The notes under the pieces were generated by a model. It did not search any database and was not told the DNA's origin. It saw only the letters and a program-made list of their open reading frames with translations. Source: Branchipolynoe longqiensis (lineage: Eukaryota > Annelida > Polychaeta > Phyllodocida > Polynoidae). From it: a stretch of 64,000 bases of DNA. Shown here piece after piece: positions 44,665-53,647 of the stretch; position 1 is the first letter of the stretch; every line of letters starts with the position of its first letter. A program made the position numbers and the translations under genes. Location of the stretch: the NCBI GenBank assembly GCA_030323885.1, contig CM059186.1:153917064-153981063 (forward strand). The letters are read 5' to 3'.

Positions 44665-47600
44665 TAGATAGATAGAACTTTGCATTTCCGAGACTGCAAT
44701 GTGATATTGTTTGCAATGTGATATTGGCCACTTGGATCACATGCACCCCCATTAAAGCGGTAAGTGGTGAAAAGGCATTGATTAATAACCACATGCTTCC
44801 TGTCTGGCTTGAGCAGCTTGTGTCGAACCCGCAGCAGTTTGACGTGATGGTTCTGCCCAACCTCTACGGGAACATCATAGCCAACATTGCGGCCGGGCTG
44901 GTCGGCGGGTCGGGCATCGTGGCCGGCAGCAACATCGGCGAGAAGTACGCCATCTTTGAAATGGTATGGCTGCTTAACCCTTTCAGCCCGAAATAGCTTT
45001 TAATGGGGTACAATCAGTACTAAAATTCCAGGTGGCGCTGTGACGCAAGTCGGCGAGAGTGAGCGATAATAGAGTGAAAAGCAGTACATTGGTATTTGTT
45101 TGGTGGTGGTGGTTCGGGGGGGGGGTATGGGGATAGGTGTGTGTGGTGGGGTGGAGTAGGGTTTGATGGGGTGTAGGTGTGTGTGGTGGGGGTTGACAGG
45201 GTGTAGTGGGGTTGAGAGGTGTAGGTGGGTGTGGTTATGGTGTAGGTGTGTATAGTGGGTGGGTGGTGGTTGTGTGGTGGGGGGCGTATGTTTGTGTGGT
45301 GGGGGTGTGGTGAGGATTTTGGTGTGTGTGGTTGGGGTGTAGGCAGGTATGTTGGGGTGTAGGTGTAGGGCTGTGTGTGGTGGAGGTGTAGGTGGTTTGT
45401 GGTTGAGGTGTAGGGGTGTCTTGCAGAGCGGTACCCCACAATCTTTAGCATCCCTAATCCACACCAGACACCTACACCCCCACCACAGCCCAAAACCCCA
45501 ACCCCATACACCCCACCACACACACACACCTATACCCCCCACTACCACCTACACCCCACCACTTACATCTATGCACCCACCACATCCCTAAGCCCCTACC
45601 CCCCTCACCACACACCTACGCCACCAACATACACACCTACACCCTCACCACACCCCTAAACCATCACCACACACCTACACCCCCACCACACATACCTACA
45701 CCACCAACACACACCTACACCCTCACCATACCCCTAAACCCTCACCACCCATTGGATCCAGTGCATAGCCATATCGGTTCTTGGCCCGAGTTGCGCCGCA
45801 GCAGCACCTATCGATTCCCGTTGATTTGTCTGACCCCATTGTTTGTTAAGTCCCTGGAGTCCTGACCGATGTGTTAAAAAATCTGAATATTATGTGATGT
45901 TAGGTCAGTTTGATTGATATATCTCAAAAGCCGTCGAAAATCAAATTTCGCTTAAAGCTGGTTTCGAACCCATACTTCCGCCATTCTGGGACTAGCATCC
46001 TAACCATTAGGCTCCCTTATGCAATCAACCTAGACAGACCTACCTGTGCATGTGTCATTTCACCTGGGGAGGTCAGTGTACCGCACCTCACTACATATGA
46101 GCGAAAACAAATCCAAAGCGATTCTTTTTCTCTCAATTTCGGTGAATAATTCAGTGCCCAGTGTATATTTGAAGTAGAAATCCATGGGAGATTTAGAAAA
46201 TAAATTTAATCTTGAAATAATTCCTGTTGACGAATCCACACATTTTATGTAAGTTATCAAAATTATATATTAAAAAAGAAATGATTACAGTTTTAAAATT
46301 TGGGTTCGGATAGTATGGATGGAATGGCATTGCAGTTTTCCTTTGCTTAATTCTGACTGGGCGCGGTGGCCGAATCGGTAGAGCACAGGCTTCCCGTACG
46401 GAAGATCGGGAGTTCGAATCCCATGGCTTACAAAATTGATGCTTGTCGCTACTTAGCCTGCTGTTGGGCATTAATAGGATAGGGCAAGGACTGGTTAGCT
46501 CAGTATCAGGATAATGTGACTGAATGTTATATCAGGTCATTGTGCTGGTGACTTGATCTCCTAGTGGGGCAGCACTATAGAGTTGGCATGAGTGCACATT
46601 GTTAGTCCTGATATGACCATATATGTTGCGACGATGAAAAACATCAAACAAACAATAAGCTTAAGCCTGTGTATTACATTTGTTATATTCAGGGAACACG
46701 ACCGACGGGCCGGACGATTGAGGGGATGAATGTGGCCAACCCGACATCCATGCTGCTCACCAGTGCCGATATGCTCGACCACATTGGGTAGGCTCCCTGA
46801 CAACCTTCACTGGGGGCCCACGTGAACAGGGAACCTCCCTGAGATAAAACCTTCATGCTGTGTCCCTGAAAAAAAGGAAACCTCCCTGAAAATGAGGAAA
46901 ACTCCCTCAGATAACCTTCACTGGGGGCCCACGTAAACAGGGAAACTCCCTGAAATAAAGCTTTCACTGTGTGTCCCTGAAAACAGGCAACCTCCCTTAA
47001 AGCTGCCTAGTCCGATGAAGCATCAAATTTTCAAAACCAAAATAATTATTTAGATTTGATTCTACATATCTAACTTAGATACTGATGTACTTATTAAGCA
47101 TTTGTTTCTGCGTAGGAGGCAATACTGAGTCAATTTAACAGAACCTGTTACTGCACAAGTCTATGGTGTCAGAGTTTCGGCAAGCTTGCCAAAACTAATT
47201 TTCCATGTTTGCACTCAAGATATCTCAAAAGTTTACCATTTAAAATAAAAGTAACTTTGAACTAATGTAAAGTAGATACTAGTGATCGATCTAATATATT
47301 TATCTCAGAAAAAATACAGAAATCCAAAACCATCGGACTATGCAACTTTAAATAAAACCTTCACAGTGTGTCATTGAAAACGGAAACTCGCCTAAACAAT
47401 CTTTCTTGGGGATCCTTGAAAACGGAACATCCTACAATTAAAGTTGCATAGTCCGATGGTTTTGCGTTTCTGAAATTTTCTGAGATAAATACATTAGGTT
47501 GATCGTTATTATGTACCTTACTTTAGCTTGAAGTAACTTTTATTTTAAGTGGCTAACTTTTGAGATATTTGAAGTCGAACCATGCAAAATTAATTTTGGC

Positions 47601-49763
47601 AAGCACGCCAAAACTCTGACCTCATAGGCTTCTGTAGTAACAGGTTCTATTCAATTGCCTCGGCACGCCCTTCTGTGTGGTGACAAATGTTTAATAAGTG
47701 CACCAGTATCTAAGTTAGATATGTAGTATCACATTTAGATAATTGTTTTGGTTTTGAAAATTTGATATTTCATCGGTCTATGCAACTTTAACTTTCACTG
47801 TGCGTCCTCGAAAACACGAAAACTACGAACGCCCTTCAAATAACCGCACACTTTCTCAAACCATCACTGGATACTTAAAAACAGAAACTCCCTTCATTTA
47901 ATAATTAAATTTAACTGCATTGAATTGAAGATTCTCGTTTACTTCCTAACCGAAATATTCTTTAAGTGGAACCCATGACGTCACAAGTCGTGTTTTTTTT
48001 ATCTGTTCTTTTTTTTTTTCTTTCTTTCTGTTATTTCTTTCTATTGATTAGTCCGGAGTGGGGGGGGGGGGGATCTGGACTCTACTGTGTGCTTCACAAA
48101 CTTGCGGGTATCCCATATTTTAATTGGGAAGTGTTTACTTATTGTAGGTAGAGCATTAGCATTAATTGTGAAGCAAACAGATAAAGATAAATGTACTAAC
48201 AACTTCCCACTTCTCTTTTTTTTCAGCTTGGAAAGCTATGGCACCACAATCCGGGAAGCTGTCATGGAAGTTATCAGCGAAGATAAGGTTACCCTCTTTA
48301 CTCAATACTCAGTGATTGTCGGCATCGGGAGCCGTGGCCGATTTGGTTGAGCACGGGCCTCGCGTGCGGAAGGTTGGGAGTTCGGTTCCCGGTCAAGTCA
48401 AACCAATGACTTATAAAATTGATACTTTTCACTTCCTACCTTGGTGCTCAGCATTAATAGGATAGGGCAATGACTGGTTATCTCAGTGTCAGGATAATGT
48501 GACTGAGTGGGATATCGCATCATCATGTCGGTGGCCTGATTTCCCAGTGGGGAAGCACTATAAAGTAACCATGAGTGCGCATTGTCACAAGTCGGTACCC
48601 GTCCTGATATGACTTTAGATGTTGCCAGTATGTTAAACTCTAAGAACCGATTATCGGCTACACAGATAATTGCTACTGACCAAATGAATCGCGCTCATAT
48701 TCAACAAATTGTGTTATATAGTAGCAGTTGAAATATCATTTATTTCTTCTGGGTGTATAGATAAGAGATGATGCGAGAGATTGAAACAGATTATCCACTA
48801 ATAGAGGTTTTTGTGTAACCTGCATTATTCTTTCCCTCAAAAACAGGAATTAAGTTAAAGATCTGTAAATTTCAAATTATTTAATCATAAAAAAATGTAA
48901 CCCACCAAAAAACCTACAAACTCCTTCCTTAGTAATAAATACAGTGTTTGATATCAGAAGAGACACTGAGACCAATTACTGAAACGCCACAAAATGATAG
49001 AAATGTCTTAAATATTCGGCCATGTCCCTGCACTGAGTGGGTTTTGATTTCCGCAAAAATGGGGACATTCTCTCATAGGCTTAACACTGTCAGGGAATCG
49101 CAGAAAAATCTCACAAGTCGGATTTCATCCAGTACTCCACAAGTACTATCCTAGTTCGATTACGCTAATGAGTCAGTACAGACTATCCTTGAAGAGCATT
49201 ACACTTTCCTTGGGGTTGTATTATCAACCATCCTGGCCATCTTGGATCATCACCGAACGCGGTGGCCGAATCGGTAGAGGCCAGGCCTCCCAGGCGGAAG
49301 GTCAGGAGTTCAATTCCTGGTCGAGTCAAACCAATGACTCATAAAATTGATTCTAGTCGCTTCCTACACAGGCGCTCTGCATTAGGAAGATAGGTCAAGG
49401 ACTGGTTGGCTCGGTGTCAGGATAATGTGTGGGATATCAGGTCATGGGGCTCGCAGCCTTGTCCCCCCCCCCAGTGGGGCAGCACTATAAAGTCATCATG
49501 AGTGCGTACTGTCAAATCGATTCCCATCCGGATATGACCTTATTTGTTGGCAGGACGTAAAACTCCAACAACCAACCAACCAATCTTGGATCACCCATTT
49601 CCGCTTTTTCTTCTTCTTTGCGATCACTTTGATCCCTGTTTATTGACTCCGACAGATCACCACCCAGGACATCGGCGGCCAGGCGACTACGACCGAGGTG
49701 GTACAGGCCATCATTGAGCGCATTAAGCAGAAAACCAACGCCTGGTACGGTAGAAAGTCTTAG
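37946..49763 (+). CDS. IDH3G: NAD-dependent isocitrate dehydrogenase, gamma-type subunit (partial gene, 10 exons)
   Basis: Regulatory subunit of the mitochondrial NAD+ isocitrate dehydrogenase of the citric acid cycle. Exons are 37946-38043, 40048-40163, 41658-41715, 42621-42753, 43307-43440, 43787-43889, 44817-44963, 46693-46787, 48227-48287 and 49656-49763. All borders are GT-AG and phases join without error to give 350 residues. Family landmarks are [11 protein letters not shown] (residues 14-24), [58 protein letters not shown] and the signature [29 protein letters not shown] and NPQQFDVMV point to gamma rather than beta. Human IDH3G is 393 residues, so only about 40 (the transit peptide) are missing; that exon was not found. 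Introns are full of sense-oriented S1 SINEs and MITE-1 copies. Confidence 0.93.
38044..38165 (+). mobile_element. Eroded SINE S1 5' fragment beside the exon donor
   Basis: GTGGGTTCCAACTCCAGTCG and TATACTTGTCGCTTTCTGG are S1-like. The fragment begins within a few bases of the donor site at 38044. Confidence 0.55.
38166..39346. other. IDH3G intron, anonymous
   Basis: AT-rich, no coding signal or clear repeat. Confidence 0.45.
39347..39640. repeat. 14-bp minisatellite, 21 copies
   Basis: Unit GTTAAACAAAATAT repeated 21 times. The units appear identical except that the last two begin with A instead of G. Lies in an IDH3G intron just before MITE-1 copy B. Confidence 0.97.
39677..40027 (-). mobile_element. 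MITE-1 copy B
   Basis: Begins AAAAGCTGCGTAGTCCGATG and ends GATTATGTACCTTTAA. It stops only 20 bp before the next IDH3G exon, so the branch-point region of that intron probably comes from the element. Confidence 0.82.
40048..40163 (+). CDS. IDH3G: IDH3G exon 2 of the visible set
   Basis: Acceptor TGCCTTGCAG/ and donor AAG/GTAATT. Encodes [17 protein letters not shown] through KRNGIAIK, with split codons on both sides. Confidence 0.92.
40482..40690 (-). mobile_element. tRNA-derived SINE S3
   Basis: In reverse complement the head reads GTGGCGCAGTGGTTAGAGTG (A box) and GGTGGTTCGATTCCCC (B box), followed by a non-tRNA body. The spacer between the boxes is enlarged with an AAAAAGG bulge, so it is not a functional tRNA gene. 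Confidence 0.6.
41040..41228 (+). mobile_element. SINE S1, eroded 3' half
   Basis: TGAGTGGGATATTAGG, ACAAGTCGGTATCTGTCCTG and TGTTAAACCCCAACAAA mark a diverged S1 without head. Confidence 0.65.
41270..41590. repeat. Interspersed repeat shared with 48990-49210
   Basis: Shared blocks include CCTGTACTGAGTTGGGTT / CCTGCACTGAGTGGGTTT, TTTCATCCAGTACT and AGTACAGACTATCC-TGAAG. Related fragments flank GCGATCACTTTGATCCC-type ends at 25680 and 49619. Confidence 0.65.
41658..41715 (+). CDS. IDH3G: IDH3G exon 3 of the visible set (58 bp)
   Basis: Acceptor TTTTGCAG/ and donor GAG/GTGACT. Encodes [18 protein letters not shown] with split codons at both ends. The KSRN block is typical of the gamma subunit. 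Confidence 0.9.
42003..42160 (+). mobile_element. SINE S1 variant, 5' part
   Basis: Head GCAGATGGCCAAAATAGTTG with two B-box-like motifs (GGGATTCGAACCCC, GTCCGAACCC), then ACTTGTCGCTACCTAGCCTG. The tail differs from typical S1 (GGAGCAATGGAATGAGGGAA). Confidence 0.75.
42232..42462 (+). mobile_element. SINE S1, headless copy nested in a variant SINE tail
   Basis: Body from TATACTTGCCGCTTCCTAGC to CCTGATATGTTCTTACCTTT. It is flanked on both sides by the same variant tail (GGAATGAGGGAAAATGC at about 42159 and 42511), so it looks inserted into or recombined with the variant SINE. Confidence 0.65.
42621..42753 (+). CDS. IDH3G: IDH3G exon 4 of the visible set
   Basis: Acceptor TTGTTTCAG/ and donor GAG/GTTTGT. 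Encodes [17 protein letters not shown] through [15 protein letters not shown], part of the substrate-binding region of the family. Confidence 0.93.
42764..42990. repeat. (CCCCT)n polypyrimidine tract
   Basis: About 225 bp of almost pure C/T, mostly CCCCTCCCCT units, beginning about ten bases after the exon 4 donor. Proline/serine-rich or glycine-rich open frames across it are artefacts. Confidence 0.95.
42998..43280 (+). mobile_element. MITE-1 copy C, 5'-truncated
   Basis: Begins within the element at GTTGATCGTTATAATCTACT and ends CATCGGACTATGCAACTTAA, 26 bp before the next exon. Confidence 0.82.
43307..43440 (+). CDS. IDH3G: IDH3G exon 5 of the visible set
   Basis: Acceptor TGTTTACAG/ and donor CAT/GTAAGC, splitting a Met codon. 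Encodes [19 protein letters not shown] through VHKANI, including the conserved KANI block. Confidence 0.93.
43520..43650 (-). mobile_element. tRNA-like SINE fragment
   Basis: In reverse complement GAGGTGCCTAATGGTTAGAA (A-box-like) and GTGTGGGTTCTAGGCCC (B-box-like). On the + strand it is followed by TGTCGTTAAACAAACAAAC, a typical mollusc SINE tail, so two SINE pieces are probably fused. Confidence 0.5.
43787..43889 (+). CDS. IDH3G: IDH3G exon 6 of the visible set
   Basis: Acceptor GTCAAACAG/ and donor CAG/GTTAGT. Encodes [20 protein letters not shown] through NCSMQ, containing the conserved DN. Confidence 0.92.
43979..44281 (+). mobile_element. SINE S1 in IDH3G intron
   Basis: Head GGTGGCCGAATCGGTAGAGC; flanked by an 11-bp perfect duplication CCGTTGGTTTT (43968-43978 and 44282-44292). 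The tail ends in ATGACCTTAGATGTTG without an A-rich end. Confidence 0.9.
44327..44556 (+). mobile_element. MITE-1 copy D, truncated and diverged
   Basis: AATCTACTTTACTTTAGTTT, GAAGTAACTTT and the end TTGGACTATATAACTTTAAA identify it. Confidence 0.65.
44581..44695. repeat. (GATA/GACA)n inside a short inverted repeat
   Basis: CACGGAAATGCAAAGTT (44582) and AACTTTGCATTTCCGAG (44676) flank a GATA then GACA run, giving a foldback of about 115 bp. Confidence 0.8.
44817..44963 (+). CDS. IDH3G: IDH3G exon 7 of the visible set
   Basis: Acceptor TGAGCAG/ and donor ATG/GTATGG, 49 whole codons. Carries [17 protein letters not shown] and [11 protein letters not shown], the isocitrate/isopropylmalate dehydrogenase signature. 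Confidence 0.94.
45105..45745. repeat. Minisatellite palindrome (GTGTAGG / CCTACAC)
   Basis: Positions 45105-45420 are a G/T-rich irregular array of GGGGTGTAGGTGTGTGTGGT-like units. After a short unique spacer (about 45421-45460), 45461-45745 is the complementary array ACACCTACACCCCCACCACA. Long proline/threonine-rich frames on both strands come from the repeats. Confidence 0.92.
45930..46030 (-). repeat. tRNA-like SINE head
   Basis: In reverse complement GAGCCTAATGGTTAGGATGC (A box) and TATGGGTTCGAAACC (B box). No mature clover leaf is likely; it resembles the fragment at 43520-43610. Confidence 0.5.
46355..46655 (+). mobile_element. SINE S1 in IDH3G intron
   Basis: Head GCGCGGTGGCCGAATCGGTA with B box GGGAGTTCGAATCCC, a body, and tail GATATGACCATATATGTTGC then CAAACAAACAA. 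Possible short duplication GCTTAA at both ends. Confidence 0.88.
46693..46787 (+). CDS. IDH3G: IDH3G exon 8 of the visible set
   Basis: Acceptor TATTCAG/ and donor TTGG/GTAGGC. Encodes [19 protein letters not shown] through LDHI plus two bases; the NVANPT block is conserved. Confidence 0.92.
46997..47351 (-). mobile_element. MITE-1 copy E
   Basis: Starts TTAAAGCTGCCTAGTCCGAT and ends ATCGGACTATGCAACTTTAA. About 355 bp, inserted in the tandem repeat. Confidence 0.88.
47438..47791 (+). mobile_element. MITE-1 copy F
   Basis: Starts TTAAAGTTGCATAGTCCGAT and ends CATCGGTCTATGCAACTTTAA minus its first base. Opposite orientation to copy E only 86 bp away, so the pair can fold back. Confidence 0.88.
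48227..48287 (+). CDS. IDH3G: IDH3G exon 9 of the visible set (61 bp)
   Basis: Acceptor TTTTTTCAG/ and donor AAG/GTTACC. Completes the split Gly codon and encodes [20 protein letters not shown]. Confidence 0.92.
48324..48648 (+). mobile_element. SINE S1 directly after IDH3G exon 9
   Basis: Inserted 37 bp after the donor. Flanked by GATTGTCGGC (48314) and GATTATCGGC (48649), a 10-bp duplication with one change. Head GAGCCGTGGCCGATTTGG, tail GATATGACTTTAGATGTTGC. Confidence 0.9.
48940..49215. repeat. Interspersed repeat shared with 41270-41590
   Basis: See CCTGCACTGAGTGGGTTTTG, TCTCATAGGCTTAACACTGT and GTCAGTACAGACTATCCTTG. Diverged by roughly a quarter, by eye. Confidence 0.6.
49250..49582 (+). 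mobile_element. SINE S1 just before the last IDH3G exon
   Basis: Perfect 11-bp duplication ATCTTGGATCA (49239-49249 and 49583-49593). Head GCGGTGGCCGAATCGGTAGA, B box AGTTCAATTCCT, tail (AACC)n. Ends 73 bp before the acceptor. Confidence 0.92.
49656..49763 (+). CDS. IDH3G: IDH3G last coding exon
   Basis: Acceptor TCCGACAG/, stop TAG at 49761-49763. Encodes [18 protein letters not shown] through WYGRKS; the DIGG-xxTT motif is conserved in all IDH3 subunits. Confidence 0.94.
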   Translation: MTTQDIGGQATTTEVVQAIIERIKQKTNAWYGRKS

Positions 49764-50566
49764 CATATCTTCCACCACGCTGCCACATGACCCAGGCGGC
49801 CACGTGACCCGAGCGGCCACGTGACCTGGGCTTGTCCGATGCGGTGGCTGCGCACTCCCAACATCCATGTGTGCTTCGCTTTATAGCCTTTCCACCGCGG
49901 TTGAATCGCATGGCGCATGCCAGTTCTACCCGCGAAATCCATGCTGCGCGTTTACATTTACGAAGCCATATACTAAGCTGTTATTGGTAGCGGCTTTCGT
50001 GGGAATGGCTGGCGAACGCTGCTGTCACCTCCACCTTCTCCTCGAAGAGCATTGCATTTTGGTGTTTAAATAGATAGGTGTTTGTTAGTTGGTGATTGTG
50101 GTACACGTCTCACTGCCAGCGTCCCACCACCACAGCACACACGTTAGTTTGATAGGTGCTTCCTGCTCTGATGAATGGCAGCAGAACCATGTGGCAAATA
50201 ATGAGATAATTCAGCACATTTGCAAATAAATAACCAAAGATATGATTCTGCACGCATGTAGGCCTGCGTAATAATCTTAGTCTATCGGTCGAGTGCTTTT
50301 AAATGAGTTGAAGGTTGGAAGTCATCCGCTAAGACCCATTTGAAATCACTTCACACCCACATAGACTATTATATATATACACATGTATATGCCTACGCGT
50401 ATGTCAAATATCTTTCGATAATGATGTAGTCTCATTTGTTATTCACCGACAACATATTACATATGTGATGGATTCTATTTTACGGAAGGTTTTGTTCCCC
50501 CCCCCCTTTTTTTCCCCCATTCAATGCTCGGTTATATTCACATTTTTGAATAATTTTCTGTATTGA
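49764..50566 (+). other. IDH3G 3' UTR
   Basis: Non-coding to the AATAAA at 50567. Near its start (49786-49828) are three 17-18-bp units, each with CACATGACC or CACGTGACC. Confidence 0.6.
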
Positions 50567-50572
50567 AATAAA
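50567..50572 (+). promoter_or_regulatory. IDH3G polyadenylation signal
   Basis: AATAAA about 800 bp after the stop codon, followed by a T-rich GTTTTTTTTTGTCC stretch. Confidence 0.65.
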
Positions 50573-50769
50573 GGACAATCCGTAATGTCCATGTTTTTTT
50601 TTGTCCTTTTCACAATCTTAGCAGTGTTAGGAGTATGTTTGACCCTCTTCACCCTCCTCCCGTAATCTTAACACAAAAACATTGATAAATCTATTTAAAA
50701 ACCACAACCCCGCTCCAAGTACCGATGTTATAGCGCGCCTGAAAAGCAATCCTCACGTGGCTTTTAACC

Positions 50770-50827
50770 CCCCCCCCCCCCCCACCACCACCACCACCAC
50801 CACCACCACCACCACCACCACCACCAC
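50770..50827. repeat. C-run and (CAC)n microsatellite
   Basis: Poly-C followed by about 15 CAC/ACC triplets. Confidence 0.95.
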
Positions 50828-50937
50828 CCCTCTACACCCCATCCGTCCGATCATTGTATAAGATTGTGAAGACCATCATCATTCATGGACCGTCCCTAAT
50901 GTTATAGTCTTTTCTGTAATGGTGCACTCACTGATAT

Positions 50938-50986
50938 ATCATCCTGATATGACCTTAGATGTTACCATGACGTAAAACTCCAACAA
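50938..50986 (+). mobile_element. SINE S1 tail fragment
   Basis: ATCCTGATATGACCTTAGAT then CATGACGTAAAACTCCAACA. Confidence 0.75.
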
Positions 50987-51033
50987 CCTCCCAATTCACT
51001 GATTTGAACGCCAACGTTGACTTGCATGTTGCA

Positions 51034-51655
51034 GGGTCAGTACAGGGCCTGGAAAGTCTTGAAAAGTCTTCATTTTCCCCATTTCAAAGCCTTGAAAAGC
51101 CCTGAATTTAAAACCTATTTTGGGTAATTGGTCTTGAAAACCTTGAATTCCATTAAACTGTCCCCACTGATCTAAATTAGTCCGAAATGGCTATTTGCCA
51201 TTTTAGTTTTTTCCTTAAAGCTGCATAGTCCGATGAAGAATCAAATTTTCAAAACCAAAACACTTAACTAGATTTGATTCTACATATTTATCTTAGATAC
51301 TGATACATTTATTAAACACTTGTTGCCACATAGAAGGGCATAGGGAGTCAATTTAATAGAACATGTTACTGCATAACCCTATGGTGTCAGGGTTTTGGCG
51401 TGCTTGCACAAATTAATTTGGCATGTTGTCACTTCAAATATCTCCAAAGGTAGACATTTAAACTAATAGTTACTTCAACCTAAAGTAAAGTAGCTTATAA
51501 TGATCAATTTAATGCATTTATCTCAGAAAATGACAGAAACTCAAAGCCATCGGACTATGCAACTTTAAATCCAAATGAAAATAGTTTAGAATTCCTATCA
51601 AAACCAGCCTTGAAATAGGCTTAATTCCATATCTTCACATGTGTATGGACCCTGA
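51034..51655 (+). mobile_element. Interspersed repeat with hAT-like ends, hosting MITE-1
   Basis: Starts CAGGGTCAGTACAGGGCC and ends TGTATGGACCCTG, an imperfect inverted CAGGGTC terminus as seen in hAT elements. Interior shared with 18788-19015. MITE-1 copy G sits inside it. Confidence 0.6.
51215..51568 (-). mobile_element. MITE-1 copy G with matching empty site
   Basis: Starts TTAAAGCTGCATAGTCCGAT and ends CGGACTATGCAACTTTAA. The host repeat without the insertion is at 18788-19015, where the site reads CCGTAAATCC. Confidence 0.9.
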
Positions 51656-52701
51656 TGTTATGAAGTATTTTATTTTGAGATGAACCCAGGACTTCATCTA
51701 TACGGGCAGTGAGTGACCTTTTGAAATATGGTCCTCCCTTCTAAACACACCAGACCACACCTCACCACTGTTGCATTGTGGGTAGGCAGGCTTTAATTTA
51801 GGCGTGTCCAGTGAGAGAGCCGGTGTGCGCTGCTCCATACATAATTGTTGTACTTGGTATCCATACAGGTATTAGCAGTTGCAGTACAGGTGACGCGTTG
51901 CTCTGTAAGCCTACCTTCAGCCTGCTTAGTTTGCCGCCTTCACCGGTTGACTGCACTCAAGTCCCACACCGCATCCCACTTGGCCCTAAACAATGCACAC
52001 CCTATTTCAGCTAACCTTGTTACTTTCTCCACCAGTCGAGACCCTTACACCCGCGCTGATATTTAATTTGATTTGTGTTCATTTGTTTTATTCTTATTCT
52101 TATTATATTTAAGATTATTATTTCCATTGCTAGTCCACTGTTTTTGTTATATTATTTATTTTTGTTGTCAGGATTATTGGAGAAAAACACCACCAAAAAA
52201 CAACTGATTGTCACAACTTCTCCATTGTTTTGATATTTTTGTCTGTATCAGTAATGTTAATAAATGACAACTCAAGACATTTGTTGCATTTTTTGTTTAT
52301 GTAGAATTTCTTTTTAAAGGAAATAACCTGGAACACCTTTCGAACTACTAATAAAACCGTATTTAATTACCTGTGAGGTCACTTTTAAAGTGCTTAATGA
52401 TAATTTCCCGTGAAAAGCATTTTGAGTACTAACCAGTGATATGAATTCTTATAATACCTGTTTGCTACGATGCATTTACTTACATGAATCATGTTAATAA
52501 ATCAGTAAGCTTGTATAGGTCTGCTATTTGAATACAGCTCAAATCTACAATTCTATCTATCCAAACAGTTATGGCAATTTATTTAGAAAATAAAGTTGAT
52601 ATGTAATAAAGAGACTTGTTGATGCTCCTGGATTATAGTTGTAGATTAATTTAATTTGATATAACAATTTTTTATTTAAAAATTATAACAAAAAACGGTC
52701 A
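51656..52701. other. Intergenic, no gene seen
   Basis: AT-rich with short open frames only (for example 51811-52066) of no recognisable similarity. Confidence 0.4.
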
Positions 52702-53257
52702 TAAGCCGTGTTTACACGGGGAATTGTAAAGCGAATTAGACAAAGCGATTTATATGAATCGAATTAGTGGCGCGTTTACACACGGAGCGGTTTAAGGCGG
52801 AAATCGATATCTGCGCATGAGCAAGTCCAAACTAACCAGCGCCAGTTTGGGTTCGTCGACGTCACCACGAGAGAGTGGGTTCGACCTAGATATGTATGGA
52901 CTGAATCATATTGTTTTGGAACGGTCAAAACTTCTGCTGCACAGTGAAAACCTTAAAATAAATCATGAAAACAATATATGTGCGCCTCTAGCAGGTTCAT
53001 AGACCAAATTATATAATATGTGCTTTTGATCGACCAGAAAATAAACAAACTCAGGTTTCGACTGCGCATGCATGTGACGTGCTTAAGCTAGTTCACTTCA
53101 TATAAACCACCTAGCGAGGCGGTTTACGTAAAGTGAATCATATGAATCGATTCAGCCCTAAAACACCACAGCGTCGCGTTTACACGGCAAATGTAAATCG
53201 ATCTAGACAAGTGGTTTTATATGAAGCGTTTTAACTCGCCCGTGTAAACACGGCTAT
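52702..53257. mobile_element. MITE-5, GTGTTTACACGG-terminated
   Basis: Inverted ends AAGCCGTGTTTACACGGGGA and CGCCCGTGTAAACACGGCTA. About 555 bp, with several internal GTTTACACGG and ATATGAATCGAATT motifs in both directions. No coding capacity. Confidence 0.8.
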
Positions 53258-53596
53258 AGAAAATAAAGGGCAATTGAAACCAGAATCACAATACCTGGTT
53301 GGATAACAATTTGACGTAATGTTATGTATTAGCAGTGTACGTTTATATTCTAGTTGGTGTGACCTTTCTTACAGAGTTCTCACAGACTTACTGTCCGTCA
53401 TTAGCTTGACTACTTGCCGTGACTACTGCCAGGACGCGAAGGAAACCTTACTTACTTCAGGAACCCGACATTTTCTCAAAAAGCATTTATAAGTGCAAGT
53501 TTATAGAAAGCTTATACAAAAACTTGCTTTGAAAGGCATCCAAATCCAAAGACTACCATAGCACTATTAGAATGTGATACAACGTTATTGATTATA

Positions 53597-53603
53597 TATA
53601 TTA

Positions 53604-53643
<40 letters not shown>
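53597..53643. repeat. (AT)n microsatellite
   Basis: AT dinucleotides leading directly into MITE-2. Confidence 0.85.

Positions 53644-53647
<4 letters not shown>

Larger units (their letters stand above)
46790..47910. repeat. Degenerate tandem repeat interrupted by two MITEs
   Basis: Units like CTTCACTGTGTGTCCCTGAA and GGAAACTCCCTGAAATAAA (about 35-110 bp, irregular) run from the exon 8 donor to about 46996, resume at 47352-47437, and again at 47792-47905. MITE-1 copies E and F fill the gaps. Confidence 0.75.

Noticed and set aside
45000..45591. 182- and 169-residue Thr/Pro/His-rich frames on the - strand
   Set aside because: Translation of the minisatellite palindrome in an intron.
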